From: UBA6055 sp965203755
GTDB lineage: Bacteria; Chloroflexota; Anaerolineae; Aggregatilineales; Phototrophicaceae
DNA length: 64,000 bases
NCBI GenBank assembly: GCA_965203755.1
Contig: OZ241910.1
Span: forward strand, 2,356,001 to 2,420,000
Direction of reading: 5' to 3'
Shown here: positions 9,516-17,435 of the stretch, piece by piece
Layout of the letters: every line of letters starts with the position of its first letter
Numbering within the stretch: position 1 is the first letter of the stretch
Position numbers and translations under genes: made by a program
The notes under the pieces: model-generated
The model's database searches: none
Told to the model about the DNA's origin: nothing
Seen by the model: only the letters and a program-made list of their open reading frames with translations

Positions 9516-11231
9516 CTATCGAATATCGACAATTCTGAATTTGACTAACCCCCTCGGCGTGTACACCTTCACTTCGCTTCCCTTTTTCTTGCCCAAAAGA
9601 GCCGAACCGATTGGACTTTTCCAAGAGATTTTGCGCTCGCGCGTGTTTGCTCCAGCGCTGCCGACGATTTTATACTCTTCATCATCATTCATTCCGTCTT
9701 CGTGGATAATTACCGTCGAGCCGATTCTTACTTCGTCGCTAGGCCCCTGATATTCAACGACCGTCGCATTCTGCAAGATCGCCTTGATATGCTGTATTCG
9801 ACCTTCAATGAAACTTTGCTGCTCCTTGGTATCGTGATAATCCGCATTTTTCTTTATCTTGCTCTGCCGAGCAGCAGCATCTCGCAGCGCTTGCGTCAAG
9901 GCAGGGCGACGAACTTCAATCAAATACTTGAGTTCCTGACGAAGTTCCGCTTCTTCTTCTTTGGTTAAGTAATTCGCCGCCGCCTTTCCTTCGTCTTTAA
10001 CTAGGGCATCATCCGCCGCCGACTCGACCTCATGCGGCCGGAAATAAATCCGCTCCACATATTGCCAACGCTGCCCATCATCTTCAGGCCGCGATATGAC
10101 CGCGATATAGTCACCATCGCCAGCATCCTTCTTAACCTTGCATTCCGGCGTATAGCGTGGACTGGACGCTCGATCATACTGGATAAGTCGCCGCCTGTCT
10201 TCAGCCACCCCTAAGTCGCGCTTTGCGATAACCGAGTCAATAGTCGACCGCAATCCCGCGGCATCAGCCTCCCAAACAGTCGCATCAGTCACACGGCCGT
10301 ATCGCAACTGCTGCCAGCCAAATTTGAACGAGCTATTGTTATAGTCTTGGCCCGCGTGGACAACGACATGATTACCGGCCCGGTTGGACGTCCTCGACCA
10401 GTAACCGATCCGTACATGATACCGACCATCATCAGCCAGCCATGAAGTCGATTGCTTAGTTGACTGCTTAGTCGCCTCGGTGTCTTTCTTGGCCGCAGCC
10501 TGCCCAGTCTTCCCAGCTAGACCGTACTTCGTTATAGCCTGCCGGATCTTCCAATACGACTCCTCCATGATCTCGATCTTCATACGATCAGTCACAGAGA
10601 ATCGCCGGCGATTCAGCTGCCCGGACTTAGTCATCTGTGTGACCTGTAGATCGCGTCCGACCTCCTCCATCCAGCCCCGCGCGGTGTCAAGCATGGCCTG
10701 CAGATCGGCATGCTGACCTCGCCGGCGATTCAGCCACTCTTCAGCCAGACCAGCTTGCTTGGCGCGGTCACGCGCTTTGTCAATGACCTCTATCAGCCGC
10801 CGCACGTTGTTCATATCCGACATCCAGCCTTGTTGCGCCGCAATGGTCAGCGCGTGCGTCTCAAGCGGCGCGCCATGCAATAACTCAAAAGCGCGGCAGG
10901 CCGTGCTGTCTTTGACCAGTGCTTTTGGGTGAGTTTCGATATACCGCACTAGGTCATCAAGCGATGCGGGAGTCGGCATGGCCGTACCAGTAGCCACATC
11001 ATCGCCAGTCGCATCGCCCGCGCCATCATCAGCCGCAACCGTAGCCGCAGCCTGCGCCTCCTTATAGGCCTGCTCCGCAACCGCGGCCGCCTCATGGGCC
11101 TCTTCTATAGCAGCATCATCGCCGCCATCCTGTGCGGCGGCCAGTGCATCAACCGCCTCCCGCCATGCAACGCGGGCCCGTACCGCCACCCGCGCCGCCT
11201 TACTAAAATCATCTTGCCGAGTTGCCTTCAT
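9516..11231 (-). CDS. GreA-like C-terminal domain fused to a ~420-aa unknown N-terminus
   Basis: 571 aa. Residues ~421-571 align along their whole length with GreA/GreB: the coiled-coil N-terminal arm (LRQELKYLIEVRRPALTQAL), NADYHDTKEQQSFIEGRI, then the C-terminal FKBP-like lobe (GSTVIIHEDG, EYKIVGS, SPIGSALLGKKKGSEV). The coil tip reads SKIKKN where GreA has GDLxEN. Lys458 and Lys461 therefore replace the two acids needed for transcript cleavage. The first 420 residues hold an Ala-rich acidic coil (~20-85), a helical region (~90-240) and an unassigned beta-rich section (~265-400). The start at 11231 follows GGAAGGATGG. It lies downstream of the DGQHR gene, past a terminator. Base composition is AT-richer than the neighbours. 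It probably binds RNA polymerase; the rest is unknown. Confidence 0.8.
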   Translation of the reverse strand: MKATRQDDFSKAARVAVRARVAWREAVDALAAAQDGGDDAAIEEAHEAAAVAEQAYKEAQAAATVAADDGAGDATGDDVATGTAMPTPASLDDLVRYIETHPKALVKDSTACRAFELLHGAPLETHALTIAAQQGWMSDMNNVRRLIEVIDKARDRAKQAGLAEEWLNRRRGQHADLQAMLDTARGWMEEVGRDLQVTQMTKSGQLNRRRFSVTDRMKIEIMEESYWKIRQAITKYGLAGKTGQAAAKKDTEATKQSTKQSTSWLADDGRYHVRIGYWSRTSNRAGNHVVVHAGQDYNNSSFKFGWQQLRYGRVTDATVWEADAAGLRSTIDSVIAKRDLGVAEDRRRLIQYDRASSPRYTPECKVKKDAGDGDYIAVISRPEDDGQRWQYVERIYFRPHEVESAADDALVKDEGKAAANYLTKEEEAELRQELKYLIEVRRPALTQALRDAAARQSKIKKNADYHDTKEQQSFIEGRIQHIKAILQNATVVEYQGPSDEVRIGSTVIIHEDGMNDDEEYKIVGSAGANTRERKISWKSPIGSALLGKKKGSEVKVYTPRGLVKFRIVDIR

Positions 11232-11289
11232 TTATCCCATCCTTCCCGTTTGACAAAATATCGCCTGTTCCTTACCCCGCCTCTGTGAT

Positions 11290-11340
11290 AAAAAAATCAA
11301 AGCCCGGGAAGTCTCTCCGCGAGTTGATGCCCGGGCTTTG
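11290..11340 (-). terminator. Intrinsic terminator of the DGQHR gene
   Basis: A perfect 11-bp inverted repeat (CAAAGCCCGGG at 11298-11308 and its complement at 11330-11340) with a 21-base loop is followed on the minus strand by a run of seven T. It begins seven bases past the stop of the 11347-12573 gene and separates it from the GreA-like gene. Confidence 0.85.
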
Positions 11341-11346
11341 TATTGA

Positions 11347-12573
11347 TTAGCTGTTGGCATTGGCAATCCATACTTGACTGACGATATGGTTGATTGTCGC
11401 TTGTACTTCCTGCTTCCTGCTGATCAGGGTAGGATTGCCAGTGGTTACCATGCCTTTCTCCCGAAATATGCACTCTTCCGAGTCGAGATCGAAATCTGCC
11501 TCTCGTAGCCAGTCTGCCAATCCCTGCCATTTATGCCAGGATCCCTGGAGAACCTGCCATTCATAGAAGCAACCAGCCATCAATCGCAGGACAGTAACAC
11601 TGTAAGACACAAACTCGGATCGATTCTTGGCGACGAAGTCTTCCTCAAGTTCGATAGAGAGCAGGTCTTCGTATTCCTTGCGGGCCCTTGGTAGGAACTC
11701 GTCAGCCCATGTTATGCCGGTGTCTATCAATTCCTGATAATTGTTCTCGGCCTCACGGATACGATCACGACTAGCGCGACTGCCAAATCCGTACTTGAGT
11801 TCCTTAAGGCATCTAGCAAGTTGGCTGATAGAGAGCAAGTCGTTGCTAGATCGAACAGGTGTTGCGCGTTCCATCTCGATCCTGCCTGACAGCAGATCAC
11901 TTCGCTCAAATTCTACGATATCAACCGCAGCCCGGTTGAAGGGGTTGCGTTGATCAAAGCGAGCCTTGGCGGCCGCGTCAATGTTACGGGTCTTTGCCAA
12001 GTCCGCAAACATTTGCCGCAATTCACCTTCGTTTCCTTCTTCAAACAGATTAACCGGAAGTGCCATCTCGTCGAGACGTTCAGATTTGCGTTCCAGCTTC
12101 TTCAAGCTGTTACTGTTACCATTCTTAGGCAACAGCTCCTTTTCAGCCCGGATTTCTCGGCGCAGACGGTCGCGCACGGTTTGTATTGCCATACGGCGAT
12201 GCTGCCCGTCAAGTATCCTAATGCTGGCGCTTCCTCCATCCAGCGGAATGCGTATAAATCCCAACGATTCAGATAGTTGCTTGTTTTCGTCTTTGTAAGG
12301 CACAAACTTTACATAGTCCGGGTCAATGCCTAACATGATAGAGCCTAGTACCCAATCATCAGTTTTGTAGATGTATTCGGCGATTCCTCGTGAGTGGGTA
12401 GGGTTGAAGCGACGGTTCGCTCTAGTAATGCGATCCGCGTCGACATAGCTGGGAACAATACTGTCCAAAGTCCCCAAGTCCATAGCAAGGGAGTAGGCGA
12501 TGCGCCCGCCTTGTTGATAACGCTGCACGTCGAATTCCAGGACTGGTTTCTTAGGCTTGCGTATAGTAACCAT
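11347..12573 (-). CDS. DGQHR-domain (DndB/DpdB-like) protein
   Basis: 408 aa. The signature RILDGQHRRMAI puts DGQHR at residues 122-126. In family members of known context (DndB in DNA phosphorothioation, DpdB in 7-deazaguanine DNA modification) this domain acts with DNA-modification genes; none are present here. Upstream are ITRANRRFNPTHSRGIAEYI (DNA-binding/ParB-like flank) and downstream a helical region with FADLAKTRNIDAAAKARFD, a pattern usual for the family. A near-perfect AGGAGG lies seven bases before the ATG, with a strong promoter upstream and an intrinsic terminator downstream, so it is a self-contained unit. Codon and base usage differ from the neighbours. Confidence 0.85.
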   Translation of the reverse strand: MVTIRKPKKPVLEFDVQRYQQGGRIAYSLAMDLGTLDSIVPSYVDADRITRANRRFNPTHSRGIAEYIYKTDDWVLGSIMLGIDPDYVKFVPYKDENKQLSESLGFIRIPLDGGSASIRILDGQHRRMAIQTVRDRLRREIRAEKELLPKNGNSNSLKKLERKSERLDEMALPVNLFEEGNEGELRQMFADLAKTRNIDAAAKARFDQRNPFNRAAVDIVEFERSDLLSGRIEMERATPVRSSNDLLSISQLARCLKELKYGFGSRASRDRIREAENNYQELIDTGITWADEFLPRARKEYEDLLSIELEEDFVAKNRSEFVSYSVTVLRLMAGCFYEWQVLQGSWHKWQGLADWLREADFDLDSEECIFREKGMVTTGNPTLISRKQEVQATINHIVSQVWIANANS

Positions 12574-12606
12574 TGTTGGCCTCCTGTTGATTATGATGAT
12601 AATAAC

Positions 12607-12634
12607 ATTCTAAACCAATATAATGGCTTGTCAA
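12607..12634 (-). promoter_or_regulatory. Sigma70 promoter of the DGQHR gene
   Basis: On the minus strand TTGACA (12634-12629) and TAGAAT (12612-12607) are 16 bases apart, about 33 bases before the ATG at 12573. This is one of the best consensus promoters in the window. Confidence 0.75.
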
Positions 12635-12731
12635 CACCCAATTTGGAATTAACACACTATTTATATGCAAATCTTACTTACCGCGCAATTTACGCGGTTA
12701 TATGGGAATTGGAGTCGCTTCAAATCCCGCA

Positions 12732-13865
12732 TCAAACCCCCGCCAGCAGTTCCTCAACCCGCGCCAGACGCTGGTCATAGCGATGATGCGCCAGGACATG
12801 CCCGCGCGCCGCCGCCGCCATCCGCCGCCGCTGTTCATCATGCGCCAGATAATGCCGAACTTTGGCTTGCAGGTCATCCAAGCCGCGGTAAGTCGCCAGA
12901 TGCTCGCCAGGCTTGAACCAATCGGAAATCCCCGGCCGGTCATCAACAAGCTGAAAGACGCCGATGGCGGCGGTCTCAAACAAACGCATATTGCCGCCGT
13001 AACGCATAAAATCGCCATGCGCGTTCAAGCTGATCTTGACCGCCGACAAAACTCGCAGCATCCCTTCGCCCAAAGCATAGCCGCGGTGAAAGGCCTTGAG
13101 CGAACGCGGAATCCCGTGCATGCTCCAAATGCCGAGGTCAAATTCGCGCAGGCTTTCCAGCGCCGCCGCCCGCTCGCTGTAGAGGCTGCGCGGAACTAAC
13201 GTGCCGACAAAGCCAACATCGCAGATCGTTTCGCCGCTGGGGCGCGGATAATGAAAATCGGGGTCGATGGCGGCATAGGGCAGGCATTCCATCCGCTTGG
13301 CCCCCAGTTCCAGCCATTGAATGCCATGATAATAATCGTTGACCAGCGCCAAATCATAAAGGCGGGCAGCCTGCCGCTCAATCGAATGCGAGAAAACAAT
13401 CGGCGATACGCCGCTGACATATATGATTTTGCAGTCATGCTCCTGTTTAAGCCGCGCCAGAGTCTTCGGCGAAATCAGGCTGTTGCCGCCGGAAAGCCAG
13501 ATGATGTCAGGCTTGAATCGCCGCGCCTGTCGGATGAGAAGTTGATTGCGGCGCCGATAATCGAGGTTGAGCGCCGCCGGCGTGCGATGCGAAAGCGCGG
13601 TCAGCGCGCGGCGCGGGTCAAGCCCTTCCCGATAAACAAGCGAACGCAGTTTGGCGATATCGCGCCGACCGAAGCCGGGCAGATTGCGCCAGAATACATC
13701 CAGTTCATAGCCCCGCGCCCGCATCGCCCGTTCCCAAAAATGCTGACCCATGCTGCTTGGGAACAGCGGCGGCCGCCCGTCGGCGGTCTTGCTGATGTCT
13801 TTTTGAAGCTGTTCGGGATGGTGCAGGGTAGTGACAAACAAAACCCGCCGCCCCGTCGCCTGCAT
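12732..13865 (-). CDS. CgeB-type family glycosyltransferase
   Basis: 377 aa, GT-B fold of the glycosyltransferase 1 type. The N-terminal half starts with a VLFVTTLHHP strand and carries a central DIIWLSGGNSLISPKTL segment. The C-terminal domain shows the family hallmark of sugar-nucleotide binding: MRYGGNMRLFETAAIGVFQL, then EHLATYRGLDDLQAKVRHYL and a terminal HHRYDQRLARVEELL. It is cytosolic, with no membrane segment. It follows the E2 gene by 32 bases and is probably cotranscribed with the PDH operon, although the functional link is unclear. Donor and acceptor are unknown. Confidence 0.82.
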   Translation of the reverse strand: MQATGRRVLFVTTLHHPEQLQKDISKTADGRPPLFPSSMGQHFWERAMRARGYELDVFWRNLPGFGRRDIAKLRSLVYREGLDPRRALTALSHRTPAALNLDYRRRNQLLIRQARRFKPDIIWLSGGNSLISPKTLARLKQEHDCKIIYVSGVSPIVFSHSIERQAARLYDLALVNDYYHGIQWLELGAKRMECLPYAAIDPDFHYPRPSGETICDVGFVGTLVPRSLYSERAAALESLREFDLGIWSMHGIPRSLKAFHRGYALGEGMLRVLSAVKISLNAHGDFMRYGGNMRLFETAAIGVFQLVDDRPGISDWFKPGEHLATYRGLDDLQAKVRHYLAHDEQRRRMAAAARGHVLAHHRYDQRLARVEELLAGV

Positions 13866-13897
13866 GATATCGCTTCACTCCCCGCGCCGATGCGGAC

Positions 13898-15082
13898 TTA
13901 GATGAGCAGACGCACCGGATTTTCCAGCAGGCGGCGCAGATGACCGCAAAAGGCCGCCCCTTCAGCGCCGTTGCTGACGCGGTGATCCACGCTTAGGGTC
14001 ATGTTCATCCGCGCGCCGACGCCCAGGCTGCCGTCTTCCAGCGCAACCGGAACTTGCCGCGCCGAAGACACCGCCAGAATGCCGGCTTCCGGCGCGCTGA
14101 TGATTGCCGAAAAGTCCTTGACATCAAAGGGCCCAAGATTGCTGATGGTGAAGGTGGCGCCGCGAATGTCTTCTGGCTTGATTTTGCCTTGACGCGCGCG
14201 GGCATACATGGCTTGGTTGCTCGCAGCCATCGCGCTCAAGGCGGCTTGGTCGGCATCGCGGCAGACGACATTCACCAGCCCATGGTCAGGCAGGGCGACC
14301 GAGACGCCAATGTGGACGCGCTTGTGCCGAACCAGCCGGTCGCCGTAATAGTGGGTGTTGAGGTTGGGAAATTTCAATAAGGCCATCGCCAGCGCTTTAA
14401 TCAGCAGATCATTGACGGTGACCTTGACGCCTTCGGCGGCCAGGGCGGCGTTGATTTGTCGGCGCAGCGCCAGCAGCGGCTCGACATCGACCTCGACGGT
14501 GATATAGAAATGAGGCGTATGGCCTTTGCTCTTGATGGTGCCGTTGGCGATGGCGCGGCGCATCCGCGTGAGTTCAAGGATTTCCACATCCTCTTCAGGC
14601 GCTCTGCCCCAAGTCGGCTGTGCCATCGGCGCCGCCGGCGGGAACGCTTTCGCCGGCTCGGACTTCCAGCTTTCGACATCGGCTTTGACGATTCGCCCGG
14701 CAGGCCCCGACCCTTGAACCTGGCGCAGGTCAATGCCTTGGTCGGCGGCGATCCGACGCGCCAGCGGCGATGCCTTGATGCGGCCGTCGTCGCCGTTTGC
14801 CGCCGTCGCGGCCGCGGTTGGGCTTGGCGCGGCGGTCTCGGCGGCCGGGAGGGCCGTTTCGCCGCCGGCGCCGATGACGGCGATGACCGCGCCCTCATCA
14901 AGTTCGTCGCCGGGTTCAGCGCGCAATTCAAGCAAGGCGCCGCTGGCGCCGGCTTCGACTTCCACGGTGGCTTTGTCAGCTTCAAATTCGGCGATCACAT
15001 CATCAGCCGCTACCGCCTCGCCAAGCTCTTTCAGCCAGTTGATGAGCAGGCCGTCCATCGCAAGTTTGACTTGATGTGCCAT
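13898..15082 (-). CDS. pdhC: Dihydrolipoamide acyltransferase (E2) of the 2-oxoacid dehydrogenase complex
   Basis: 394 aa. It transfers the acyl group from E1-bound ThDP via lipoyl-lysine to CoA. One lipoyl domain (residues 1-75) has the lipoylated lysine in EADKATVEVEA. The E1/E3-binding domain follows (~100-140, ASPLARRIAADQGIDL ... GSGPAGRIVKADV), then the catalytic domain (~165-394). The active-site motif is DHRVSNGAEG, with Asn where many E2s have Asp; some pyruvate-type E2s carry Asn there. The start codon abuts the E1beta stop with no gap, which implies translational coupling. No lipoamide dehydrogenase gene lies nearby. Confidence 0.95.
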   Translation of the reverse strand: MAHQVKLAMDGLLINWLKELGEAVAADDVIAEFEADKATVEVEAGASGALLELRAEPGDELDEGAVIAVIGAGGETALPAAETAAPSPTAAATAANGDDGRIKASPLARRIAADQGIDLRQVQGSGPAGRIVKADVESWKSEPAKAFPPAAPMAQPTWGRAPEEDVEILELTRMRRAIANGTIKSKGHTPHFYITVEVDVEPLLALRRQINAALAAEGVKVTVNDLLIKALAMALLKFPNLNTHYYGDRLVRHKRVHIGVSVALPDHGLVNVVCRDADQAALSAMAASNQAMYARARQGKIKPEDIRGATFTISNLGPFDVKDFSAIISAPEAGILAVSSARQVPVALEDGSLGVGARMNMTLSVDHRVSNGAEGAAFCGHLRRLLENPVRLLI

Positions 15083-16063
15083 TTACACGATCTCCTTGAC
15101 TGTATTGACCACTTTGCCGGCGTTGGGCAGCGCCAGCAGTTCGATTTCCTTTGAATAGGGCAGCGGAACATCTTCGGCGGAAACCCGTTTGATGGGCGCG
15201 TCCATATAATCAAACATATTCTCCTGCAAGAGCGCGGCGATTTCGCTGCCAAAGCTGTACATCGGCAAGGATTCTTCGACGATGACGCAGCGATTGGTTT
15301 TCTTGAAACTTTTGTAGACCAGTTCCATGTCCAGCGGCCGCAGCCAGCGCAGGTCAACCACTTCGGCTTCAATGCCGTCTCGCGCCAGTTCGCCGGCCGC
15401 CTGCAATGCCCAATCCACCCCGCGGGCATAAGCGACCAGGGTGACATGCGCGCCTTCGCGTTTGATGTCGCCCTTGCCAATCGGGATCAGGTAGTCGCTG
15501 TCATCAGGCATCGGCCCCGGTTTGGGATAAAGCGCGATGCTTTCGGTGAAGAGCGCCGGATTGTCATCGCGGATAACCGCCTTCAGCATGCCGTAAGCAT
15601 CCATCGACGTCGAAGGACAGCCGACATAAATGCCGGGAAAGTGGGCGAATATCGGCTCGGGGGTATGCGAATGCGAGGCGGTCGCCTGATTGCCCCAGCC
15701 GCTGGCGGCGCGGTAGACCAGCGGCGCTTTGAACATCCCGTCAAAGAAATAGCGGACTTTGGCGGCGTGATTGACAATCGCATCCAAAGCCAGAAAGGCG
15801 AAGTTAATCGTCATAAACTCCGCCACCGGCCGCAAGCCGGCCATAGCCGCGCCGACAGCGAGACCGCCAATCGCCATTTCGCTGATAGGGGTATCGCGGA
15901 CGCGCTTTTCGCCAAATTCTTCGAGGAAACCGCGCGTGACGCGGTGCGTTCCCTGCCACTTCGCCACCTCTTCGCCCATGACAAAGACATTCTCGTCGCG
16001 GCGCATCTCTTCCATGAGGGCCCTGCGGATAGCTTCCCGCATGGCGACATTTCTTGCTGCCAT
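15083..16063 (-). CDS. pdhB: 2-oxoacid (pyruvate) dehydrogenase E1 beta
   Basis: 326 aa, the beta half of the alpha2beta2 ThDP-dependent E1 that decarboxylates the 2-oxoacid. Visible are the MREAIRRALMEEMRRDENVFVMGEE opening and the ThDP-activating Glu in RDTPISEMAIGG. The active-site region is SHSHTPE. The C-terminal half has the transketolase-C pattern (YARGVDWALQAA, VVDLRWLRPLDMELV). It lies between E1alpha (41 bases upstream) and E2 (directly adjacent). Pyruvate is the likeliest substrate, but branched-chain or acetoin substrates cannot be excluded from sequence. Confidence 0.94.
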   Translation of the reverse strand: MAARNVAMREAIRRALMEEMRRDENVFVMGEEVAKWQGTHRVTRGFLEEFGEKRVRDTPISEMAIGGLAVGAAMAGLRPVAEFMTINFAFLALDAIVNHAAKVRYFFDGMFKAPLVYRAASGWGNQATASHSHTPEPIFAHFPGIYVGCPSTSMDAYGMLKAVIRDDNPALFTESIALYPKPGPMPDDSDYLIPIGKGDIKREGAHVTLVAYARGVDWALQAAGELARDGIEAEVVDLRWLRPLDMELVYKSFKKTNRCVIVEESLPMYSFGSEIAALLQENMFDYMDAPIKRVSAEDVPLPYSKEIELLALPNAGKVVNTVKEIV

Positions 16064-16104
16064 TGCATCTCCCTTATTAACAAAACCAGCGCCGGCCAGG
16101 CTGC

Positions 16105-17172
16105 TTAATCAATGCCGGCGCCAACGGTGTCATCGGTCTTATGAACCAAGTCAGAGCCGACATAGGTGTTTTGCATGAGCTCCCGCCAGCTGTTCGGCAA
16201 TGGGCTGGCTTCGGCGAATTCAACCGATTCCCTGACGATGCGCTTGGCATCAGCCTGATGCTGGCGCAGGATGGCGGCAGCGTCCTGATATTGGCTTTCG
16301 ATATGCGCCCGCAGGATATGGATGGGCTCTTTGTTTTCCTGCCAGGCTTTAAGCTCGGCGGACATATCATCGCGGGCATCATATTGTTTGTCGGATACGC
16401 CATGACCTCGATAGCGATAGGTCACATGCTCAATCACCGCCGGCCCCTGTTCGCGGGCATAAGCCACCGCCTGTGACGCCACTTGGTGCACCGCCAGCGC
16501 GTCCTGGGCGTCAACCCGTCCGAAACTCTTGATGTCATAAGCCGCGGCCTTGCGATGCAGTTCGGTCTGCCCACTGGCGCGGCGCACCTCGGTGCCCATC
16601 CCATAGCCATTGTTTTCGATAATCCAAATAACCGGCAGCTGCCAGATGGCGCTCATGTTAAGCGCTTCGTGGAAGTAGCCGTTGTTGGTGGCGCCGTCGC
16701 CGACATAGGTCATGGTCACATCATCCTTGCCGCGGTAACGGGATTCCAGCGCGATGCCGGCCGCCAGCGGCAGATGCCCGCCGACAATCGCATAGCCGCC
16801 CCAAAAATTATGGTCTTTGGAAGCCAAGTGCATCGAGCCGCCCTTGCCGCCGCTGGAGCCGGTTCGCTTGCCCATCATCTCGGCCATGATGACTTTCGGA
16901 TCCATGCCCAAGATCAGGGCGATGCCATGGTCGCGGTAGGCGGTGATGACATGGTCGCTGGGGCGGAGCGCGGCGATAGAGCCGACGCCGCTGGCTTCAT
17001 GCCCGCTGTAGAGGTGCATATAAACCCCGGTGATTCGCTTTGCTTCATAAAGCCGGTGGCAGGTCTCTTCAAATTCGCGGATGAGCGCCATCTGCCGATG
17101 CCAGTCGAGGAGCATCGCTTTGTCTGGTGATGCCATAGAGTTCCCTTTGATTTCAAGCTGTTCCAGCGTCAT
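16105..17172 (-). CDS. pdhA: 2-oxoacid (pyruvate) dehydrogenase E1 alpha
   Basis: 355 aa. The ThDP/Mg motif starts at GDGATNNGYFHEALNMSA and ends with ENN. The YRDHG substrate/ThDP region, the SGGKGGSMH loop and the phosphorylation-loop region YRYRGHGVSD are all present. It forms the catalytic core with E1beta. The start at 17172 is supported by AGGGA seven bases upstream; the internal ATG at 17136 is less well placed. It is the first gene of a four-gene minus-strand operon (E1alpha, E1beta, E2, glycosyltransferase) driven by an extended -10 promoter. Confidence 0.95.
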   Translation of the reverse strand: MTLEQLEIKGNSMASPDKAMLLDWHRQMALIREFEETCHRLYEAKRITGVYMHLYSGHEASGVGSIAALRPSDHVITAYRDHGIALILGMDPKVIMAEMMGKRTGSSGGKGGSMHLASKDHNFWGGYAIVGGHLPLAAGIALESRYRGKDDVTMTYVGDGATNNGYFHEALNMSAIWQLPVIWIIENNGYGMGTEVRRASGQTELHRKAAAYDIKSFGRVDAQDALAVHQVASQAVAYAREQGPAVIEHVTYRYRGHGVSDKQYDARDDMSAELKAWQENKEPIHILRAHIESQYQDAAAILRQHQADAKRIVRESVEFAEASPLPNSWRELMQNTYVGSDLVHKTDDTVGAGID

Positions 17173-17199
17173 TTCGATTTCCCTGCGTCAAATGCGCCT

Positions 17200-17208
17200 A
17201 GTATAACA
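17200..17208 (-). promoter_or_regulatory. Extended -10 promoter of the pdh operon
   Basis: The minus strand reads TGTTATACT, a TGn-extended -10, about 27 bases upstream of the pdhA ATG. No convincing -35 is seen at 16-18 bases. The same nine bases recur ahead of the gene at 24960. Confidence 0.6.
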
Positions 17209-17283
17209 TACAAACCGCAAGTTTTTGTATTCTGTTTTTTGGCGAGTGCTATCGAAGTCGGCTGGAACTCAAATCATTCATTT

Positions 17284-17305
17284 TCACCGCAGAGGCGCGA
17301 AGGAC
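17284..17305. repeat. Dispersed CCACAGAG-type repeat, copy 2
   Basis: TTCACCGCAGAGGCGCGAAGGACC is split over this interval between the divergent pdhA and DGQHR genes; it matches the common element only in its first half. Confidence 0.35.
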
Positions 17306-17367
17306 CATAGAAAAGCATAAATAAAAACTAAATTTCAGATTGATTTCATATTTCTAAAAATTGGTTC

Positions 17368-17397
17368 TTGACAAAGAAACAAGATTTATGTTATGGT
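17368..17397 (+). promoter_or_regulatory. Sigma70 promoter of the second DGQHR gene
   Basis: A perfect TTGACA at 17368-17373 and TATGGT at 17392-17397 are 18 bases apart, in an AT-rich stretch about 39 bases before the ATG at 17436. Confidence 0.65.
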
Positions 17398-17435
17398 ATG
17401 TTCATCGAATAAATATCAATAGGGAGTACATCACA

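Noticed and set aside
13898..14100. Asn in place of Asp in the E2 active-site motif DHRVSNG
   Set aside because: Some known pyruvate-type E2 enzymes also carry Asn at this place, so it is not a sign of inactivation.
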